DNA of 27,091 bases from Lachnospiraceae bacterium. GTDB taxonomy: Bacteria > Bacillota > Clostridia > Lachnospirales > Lachnospiraceae. Position numbers and translations under genes: made by a program. Under the pieces are notes generated by a model. The model was not told where the DNA came from and did not search any database. It saw only the letters and a list, made by a program, of their open reading frames with translations. Below, piece after piece: positions 22,039 to 27,091 of this stretch; the first letter of the stretch is position 1; the number at the start of each line of letters is the position of its first letter. The DNA lies in the NCBI GenBank assembly GCA_900763175.1, contig CAAFJI010000223.1, forward strand, positions 1 through 27,091, written 5' to 3'.

Positions 22039-24738
22039 TTACTGCTTTGCATCCGCATCTGGTGCTGCTGTAGGTTCTGGTGTGGCAGTTGGCTGAGGAA
22101 ATTCCTTTGCCCAGGCATCGGTAATATCAGTTACTGCGTTTTCGTTTACTTCTACGCTGGAATCAAGATTCAGTGTAATTGGCACAATATCCACGATTTC
22201 CGTATCTTTTGAATCTGGAGGTGCGATATTAAAGGAAATAGCAATCGTATGCGCTCCATCTCCTAAGAAAGGCAGTTTTAAAACTGCAATGTAACCGGAT
22301 TGTGCCGTATCTCTCACTGCGCCTCCGATTATCTCACTGTCCATATTATCCATAAATCTTGGCACACGGGTCAGTTCAAGAGAGCCACCGGCATCAGCAA
22401 GAGTTGCAGTTGTATAAGTTGTAGAATCGATCTTCACAAACATTCCCAGACTGGTTTTTGGGTCTGCATTGATCCATCCGGTTAAAACAACCTGATTGGG
22501 GTTGGCCGTAACAGACGGTGCATTTTCATCCTCTGCATCTATGCCTACAGCAAAGCCTTTCTCCTCATTGTATACATGGGTGGAATTGCCCTGGTCACTG
22601 TTGTTGTCGATTCCCATAAGGTCCATAACATCTCCGCTGCTTGCAGCCTGTGTACCGGAAATATTTACAGTCATGGATTCCAGCACTTCTTCTGCCCCGC
22701 TGTCAGGTTCTACCATGCGAAGATTTAATGTGTAAGTTCCATCTGGAATATCTGCCAGTGACTGGCTGTCCTTCAGGTCATAGCTTCTGGCTGCTGCGAT
22801 GGTCTCTGCGTTCTTTTTCTGTCTCTTTTCCAGTGTTTTCTCGCCGGTTTCCTCCGGTGTTACCGGATAAGATGCTACAACGGTATCTCCGCTTACAATG
22901 TCAATATACGCTTCAATGTTGCCCACTGTATCATTGGTAAGGATCCAGCCCTTCAGTTTCAGATTCTCTGCGATACTGTCACCATCCTGAGGTCGTTCCA
23001 GCTTTCCAAGTGCCCGCAGTGTGGGAACTGGTGTTGGAGACGGTGTTGGTGTTGGTGTGGCCGTCGGTTCCGGCGTTGGTGTGGCCGTCGGCTCCGGCGT
23101 TGGTGTGGCCGTTGGCTCTGGTGTTGGCGTTGCAGTCGGCTCCGGCGTTGGTGTGGCCGTTGGCTCTGGTGTTGGCGTTGCAGTCGGCTCCGGTGTTGGC
23201 GTTGCAGTCGGCTCCGGCGTTGGCGTCGCAGTCGGCTCCGGCGTTGGCGTTGCAGTCGGCTCCGGCGTTGGCGTTGCAGTCGGCTCTGGCGTTGGCGTTG
23301 CAGTCGGCTCCGGCGTTGACGTTGCGGTCGGCTCCGGGATCGGTGTATCTGTTGGCTCTGGCACTGCGATTGGTTCCTGTTCTGGACTATCTGTTCCATC
23401 AGCAGCAGGTTCTGTTCCATTGTTTTCCTGTTTCTCCTGCACATACAGACCATGGCCAGATATCGGCTGCTTTTCTTCCGGCTCTTCTGTTGGAGTCGGT
23501 GCCATCACGCTTCCGTCTCCTGATGAAGTTCCATTTCCGGAACCATTTGACAGATTTCCGCCTGGATCCATTGTGGTACCAGTAATTGCAGACTGACTCC
23601 TGGAATTTTTCATGCTGACACCGTAGATAATACCGCCAATTCCTCCAATCAGAAACAGACCGGCAATCACCACCGGCACCATCAGGGATTTAGAAGACTT
23701 CTTTTTCTTTCCGTAAGCACTTCTCTCATCCACGATTCTGGTTGTTTGCACTACCGCTCCCATTGGCATTTCGGAATTCAGATACCTTTTTTTCAGGTCC
23801 TCTTCCTGCGTCCTGAGCAGCTTTTGTACCGCATCATACAGCTCTCTGGCACTTCTGTATCGATTATCTGGTTTGTATTCCAAGGATTTGAGAAGAACTC
23901 TGTTTACTTCTTTGGAAGCATCCTTAAGGGCAGGAATCTTATCTCCCTTTACACGGCGCTCTTCTGCCATGAGTGCATCATCTGCATCTACTTCCTGGGG
24001 ATAAGGGGGATAAAAAGGCAGTCGCCTCTTGTTCAGGAAAAAATAGATCACACATCCAAGGGAATAATAATCTGCACGTTTGTCATATTTCAGATTTCGG
24101 TCAACTTCTGGTGCCATATACTTCTGGGTACCAACACGAGTAGATGCCTCTGCTGCACCCTGCATATTCTTTCTGGCAACCCCGAAGTCGGAAAGCTTAT
24201 AGCTGCCACTCTCTGAAATAAGGATATTGGCTGGCTTAATATCTCTGTGGATAATGTTCTGATCTTCGCAATAGATCAACGCATTGGTAATATCCAGCCA
24301 CATTCTGACTACATCATATTGTGTAGCTTCTTTTCTGGAAAAATGAGGATTCAACGGATACAAGAGCTCCATTCGGATCAGGATATCCCAGCCGATTTCA
24401 TCTTCTCCTGCCGTTTCCACGATCAGATGGTCCTCGTAGCTTACGATGTTACTCTGGCCTTTACATTTCTGCAGGATAAGGATCTCATCCTTGATTCTTT
24501 CCACCTGCTTCAGGAAATAATTCCTCACAGCCTCCATATTTGGCTGGATCTCTTTCTGATTGGCCAGGGCTTCCTCGGATGGAATATGAATAAATTTCAG
24601 TGCGGATGTGGTACGTCCTCCCAGGTCGTCCTCCCAATAGATCCGGTAAACCTGACCGAACGCACCTTTTCCAAGCTCTTTATCGATTTTCCACTTTCCA
24701 AAAAAGGGTTCGTATCTTTTACATCTGCTATCAATCAT
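22039..24738 (-). CDS. Transmembrane Hanks-type Ser/Thr protein kinase with Pro/Thr-rich extracellular region
   Basis: The 899-residue product has an N-terminal kinase domain (about 12-310) with all key residues: glycine loop GKGAFGQVY, Lys48 (ALKF), HRDIKPAN with Asp166, DFG at 184-186, and GTQKYMAPEV. After a basic juxtamembrane segment, one helix (about 352-376) crosses the membrane. Outside lies a low-complexity linker, about 12 tandem octapeptides TPEPTATP (about 466-565), and a C-terminal region (about 575-870). That region has two related beta-type modules, each with a GWI core (LKLKGWILTND and VVLTGWINAD). It lies 31 bp after the phosphatase gene. It probably phosphorylates locus proteins read by the FHA domains. 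Its topology equals that of EssB/YukC, whose kinase fold is inactive. Confidence 0.94.
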   Translation of the reverse strand: MIDSRCKRYEPFFGKWKIDKELGKGAFGQVYRIYWEDDLGGRTTSALKFIHIPSEEALANQKEIQPNMEAVRNYFLKQVERIKDEILILQKCKGQSNIVSYEDHLIVETAGEDEIGWDILIRMELLYPLNPHFSRKEATQYDVVRMWLDITNALIYCEDQNIIHRDIKPANILISESGSYKLSDFGVARKNMQGAAEASTRVGTQKYMAPEVDRNLKYDKRADYYSLGCVIYFFLNKRRLPFYPPYPQEVDADDALMAEERRVKGDKIPALKDASKEVNRVLLKSLEYKPDNRYRSARELYDAVQKLLRTQEEDLKKRYLNSEMPMGAVVQTTRIVDERSAYGKKKKSSKSLMVPVVIAGLFLIGGIGGIIYGVSMKNSRSQSAITGTTMDPGGNLSNGSGNGTSSGDGSVMAPTPTEEPEEKQPISGHGLYVQEKQENNGTEPAADGTDSPEQEPIAVPEPTDTPIPEPTATSTPEPTATPTPEPTATPTPEPTATPTPEPTATPTPEPTATPTPEPTATPTPEPTATPTPEPTATPTPEPTATPTPEPTATPTPEPTATPTPTPSPTPVPTLRALGKLERPQDGDSIAENLKLKGWILTNDTVGNIEAYIDIVSGDTVVASYPVTPEETGEKTLEKRQKKNAETIAAARSYDLKDSQSLADIPDGTYTLNLRMVEPDSGAEEVLESMTVNISGTQAASSGDVMDLMGIDNNSDQGNSTHVYNEEKGFAVGIDAEDENAPSVTANPNQVVLTGWINADPKTSLGMFVKIDSTTYTTATLADAGGSLELTRVPRFMDNMDSEIIGGAVRDTAQSGYIAVLKLPFLGDGAHTIAISFNIAPPDSKDTEIVDIVPITLNLDSSVEVNENAVTDITDAWAKEFPQPTATPEPTAAPDADAKQ
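23059..23340 (-). repeat. 24-bp tandem repeats encoding TPEPTATP in the kinase
   Basis: About twelve units at exact 24-bp spacing encode the octapeptide in the extracellular linker. Units differ by synonymous changes (GGC/GGT and GTT/GTC on the plus strand), so the array is old enough to diverge but could still change length by slippage or recombination. Confidence 0.9.
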
Positions 24739-24769
24739 TTATCAATCACCAAAAATTCTTCTTTGTTTA

Positions 24770-27091
24770 TCATTTTATCAGGTAATAGATAAGGTCGGAA
24801 AGTGTAGCTACAATTCCAACTCCTGTTATCGCCTGTACGACTCTTACTGCGGCTTTCTTTCCAGAAGCGCCACCGTTTCCGGAGGTTTTTCTGTTCATAC
24901 CTGAGGAAACCTTGACGATCATTACCGTTACATTGTCACGGCCTCCATTGTCCAATGCAGCTTTTACAAGTTCAGACGCAGCTTCCTGGGGGTCTGTTTT
25001 CTGTCTCAGGATTGCTTCGATCTGGGCATCCTCCACCATATCACTTAACCCGTCACTGCAAAGGAGGTAAACGTCATTTTCCATAAGCTGTGCATCTGGC
25101 GCATAATATGGAGAAACCCTGATTTCCGGCGGCATTCCAAGGTACTGTGTAATCACATGGCGGCCTGGGTCTTTCCTTGCCTGCTCCAGAGTGAGAAGTC
25201 CCATGGAAATCATTCTCTGTACCTTTGAATGATCCAGTGACATCTGTTTCAGACTCTGGTTCCGCATCCGGTAAATTCGGCTGTCACCTACATTTGTCAG
25301 AGTCAGGGTTCCATCTTTTATCAGCATGGCAACAATGGTCGTTCCGGATTTTCTGCCCTTTCTGGTAGCATTCTGGAAAATTTCATCTGATATAGAGCGA
25401 AGAGCTCCGGTAAAAGCTCTTGTGTCATTGAGCTTTCCGTACTCCTGTTTCCTGGCCGCTAAGGCTCTCACCGCACCATAGGAAGCGTCTTCTCCGTTAT
25501 CTGTTCCACCCATACCATCGCAGACTGCATAGAGCTGAACGTTTTCACTGCAGGCTGCAGAAATGCAGGCACCCTCGTCCATCCGCTCTCTCGGCATAAT
25601 GGTTCCGTTTAAATAGAAGTTATCTTCATTGTTTTTACGAACACGCCCTTTGTTATTAACTACTGCACTCTGGATTCTGTAATTGGTCCTGCCGCTATCC
25701 GGCCTGATCGTAGGGTCAATGGTATCCTCATCATTTTGCGGCATCCGTCTCGGTCTTTCTGACGTTTTTCTTTCTGGCGTCTTATCTGCTTTCAGTCGGT
25801 TAATAAAACAGAGCATTACAAAAATCAATACCAGAAGAATCGCAAGAGCTACCAGCTTAGATGCACTCATTCCACTGAAAACAGGAATGAGATGACTGGA
25901 TTCTTTCTCTATTTTCTCTTCCGGTGCCTGGGTATTTGTTGGATCGGCTGCCTGTGTAACCACTGACTCTTTCGATGTCTCTGTGGACTCTGTTTTCTGT
26001 TCTTTGGCAGGAACCGGAGTTGGTGTATTGGTTGCAGTAGGTTTTGGAGCCTGGGTTTTTGTTTCCTTTGGAGCTTTGGTTACAGCTGGCTCCGGCTTCT
26101 TAGTCGGCTCTTTTTTCGGGTCTGGTGTGCTTGTAACCATAGTAATTCCACTACCGGAAGGAGTCTGCACTTTCTCACCGGAGTTTGCTGTCTCATCTGA
26201 TGCTTTGGAAGAATCAGACGGAGTAACCGTTGACTTCGGTGTGGCTGTTGATTTTGGCATGGCCGTCGGCTCCGGTGTGGCTGTTGGTTTCGGTGTGGCC
26301 GTCGCCTTTGGTGTGGCTGTCGGCTTTGGTGTGGCTGTCGGCTCTGGTGTAGCTGTCGACTCTGGTGTGGCTGTTGGCTTTGGTGTGGCCGTTGGCTCTG
26401 GTGCAGCTGTTGGCTTTGGTGTGACCGTTGGTTTCGGTGTTACTGTCAGCTCTGATGCGGCTGTCGGTTTTGGCGTGGCTGCTGGCTTCGCTGTCCCGGC
26501 CTCGCTGACTACTTCCTCGTCCACAATTTTAACGCCTGCCACTTCTACCTTTTGGAAAACCTTTCCATTTTTCTTTTCTTCTAAGGAGTACAGATTAAGA
26601 GTATTTTTCAGTTCTCCTTTTTTATCTACAACTCCTGTAATGTTACCATCTTCATCTGTGGTAAACTGTAAAGAATATAATTTCTCTGCAACAGCAGCTG
26701 GTAAAAGACTCCAGTCATTCTTCATAAGGATGTAGCAGTCATTGGCCAGAAGACGATCCACTCTTTCTACGCCTTTTTCAGAAACCTCTATGCTGTAATC
26801 CTTATTTTTGTAGGTATTGCTGGTATATTCAACAAGACCTGTGATATTCATCCAGGAATCCTTCTTTTCAACCTGAAAAATCTGGACGCCTACTTTTCCT
26901 GTCAGAATAAGATCCTTATCCTCAATTAGATTTTTCTCACGAAACTCAGCTAATTCTGTTCCCGAATATGGGATGTCACACACATAAGCGGCATATTTCT
27001 CACCATCAATCTCCACCTGCGTATAAACAACAACTTCATATTCATTTTCATCTCCAATGGTTAAATTGGACTGGAGCTGCAAACACAGCCC
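24770..27091 (-). CDS. Transmembrane PP2C-type Ser/Thr phosphatase, 5' end outside the window
   Basis: The frame is open to the right edge (773 codons visible), and the N-terminus, probably with a signal peptide, lies outside. The TTG at 27082 is unlikely to be the start. In order from the first visible residue there is a beta-rich extracellular domain (1-190), a Thr/Pro-rich repeat linker (about 195-400, many TPKPTATPEPT units), a membrane helix (about 411-430), and a cytoplasmic PP2C domain (about 468-738). The metal-binding residues are Asp490 (NNEDN), Asp525 (CDGMGG), Asp680 (SDGLSD) and Asp719 (RDNVT), all intact. A second hydrophobic segment lies at the extreme C-terminus. It should dephosphorylate targets of the kinase encoded 31 bp downstream. 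Confidence 0.93.
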   Translation of the reverse strand, partial: GLCLQLQSNLTIGDENEYEVVVYTQVEIDGEKYAAYVCDIPYSGTELAEFREKNLIEDKDLILTGKVGVQIFQVEKKDSWMNITGLVEYTSNTYKNKDYSIEVSEKGVERVDRLLANDCYILMKNDWSLLPAAVAEKLYSLQFTTDEDGNITGVVDKKGELKNTLNLYSLEEKKNGKVFQKVEVAGVKIVDEEVVSEAGTAKPAATPKPTAASELTVTPKPTVTPKPTAAPEPTATPKPTATPESTATPEPTATPKPTATPKATATPKPTATPEPTAMPKSTATPKSTVTPSDSSKASDETANSGEKVQTPSGSGITMVTSTPDPKKEPTKKPEPAVTKAPKETKTQAPKPTATNTPTPVPAKEQKTESTETSKESVVTQAADPTNTQAPEEKIEKESSHLIPVFSGMSASKLVALAILLVLIFVMLCFINRLKADKTPERKTSERPRRMPQNDEDTIDPTIRPDSGRTNYRIQSAVVNNKGRVRKNNEDNFYLNGTIMPRERMDEGACISAACSENVQLYAVCDGMGGTDNGEDASYGAVRALAARKQEYGKLNDTRAFTGALRSISDEIFQNATRKGRKSGTTIVAMLIKDGTLTLTNVGDSRIYRMRNQSLKQMSLDHSKVQRMISMGLLTLEQARKDPGRHVITQYLGMPPEIRVSPYYAPDAQLMENDVYLLCSDGLSDMVEDAQIEAILRQKTDPQEAASELVKAALDNGGRDNVTVMIVKVSSGMNRKTSGNGGASGKKAAVRVVQAITGVGIVATLSDLIYYLIK
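26215..26500 (-). repeat. Degenerate 12- to 24-bp tandem repeats encoding TPKPTATPEPT in the phosphatase
   Basis: The extracellular linker is encoded by many short imperfect repeats with a 12-bp sub-period (TPKPTA, TPEPTA, TPESTA). They resemble the kinase array at 23059-23340 in both protein and DNA, so unequal recombination between the two genes is possible. Confidence 0.8.

Noticed and set aside
23059..23340. Regular 24-bp repeats that might suggest a CRISPR array
   Set aside because: There are no unique spacers; the units are contiguous, in frame and encode an octapeptide linker.
23021..23596. Long plus-strand frames rich in VGSGVGVA and similar over the kinase repeat, and another over the phosphatase repeat (25983-26735)
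   Set aside because: They are antisense readings of the TPEPTATP-encoding repeats; the minus-strand frames carry clear kinase and phosphatase domains, and no ribosome binding sites support the antisense frames.
27080..27082. TTG at 27082 as the start of the phosphatase
   Set aside because: The frame stays open to the window edge and the sequence there looks like the interior of a domain; no ribosome binding site or signal peptide is visible.

Overview
The window is almost entirely one strand of co-oriented genes (all minus). It holds a type VII secretion (T7SSb/Esx-like) locus from a Gram-positive Firmicute. Moderate GC, strong AGGAGG-type ribosome binding sites, WXG100 proteins, an EsaB/YukD homologue, an EssC ATPase and Lachnospiraceae-style Rhs/DUF4176/DUF3592 cargo point to a gut clostridium, probably Lachnospiraceae. 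That assignment is inferred from gene content; no marker gene is present.

Read in the direction of transcription (right to left), the first block (27091-14362) is machinery and signalling. It has a membrane PP2C phosphatase cut by the window edge, a membrane Hanks-type Ser/Thr kinase, a soluble FHA protein, a membrane FHA protein, the large EssC-type FtsK/SpoIIIE ATPase with its own FHA domain, a LytTR response regulator, an unrecognised 239-residue protein, and EsaB/YukD. No separate EssA, EssB or EsaA is visible. The kinase has the topology expected of EssB (kinase fold inside, one membrane helix, extracytoplasmic domain) but keeps its catalytic residues.

An intergenic control region (14104-14361) follows. 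It contains a 157-bp near-palindrome, then two direct repeats spaced 21 bp (the classic LytTR operator geometry), then a promoter-like -35/-10 pair. It leads into the second block (14097-12000): six small WXG100/WXG-like secretion substrates in tandem, closed by a strong hairpin at 11934-11966.

The third block (11872-1) is accessory. A membrane protein with a degenerate trypsin/HtrA-like extracellular domain and a cytoplasmic FHA domain comes first. Four long effectors follow, sharing an N-terminal WXG-like helical module with a YxxxE motif: a Pro/aromatic-tailed protein, a Gly/Ala-rich protein followed by DUF4176 and DUF3592-like genes, a 1636-residue Rhs/YD-repeat polymorphic toxin preceded by a PH-like membrane protein, and a papain-like cysteine peptidase effector. 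The last overlaps by 4 nt a truncated gene at the left edge that could be its immunity protein. Imperfect 34-bp direct repeats flank the Gly/Ala effector module, suggesting cassette exchange.

The picture is a T7SS whose core ATPase and a pseudoprotease-like membrane partner both carry FHA domains, encoded with a kinase/phosphatase pair and with a LytTR regulator whose likely binding sites sit in front of the WXG100 genes.
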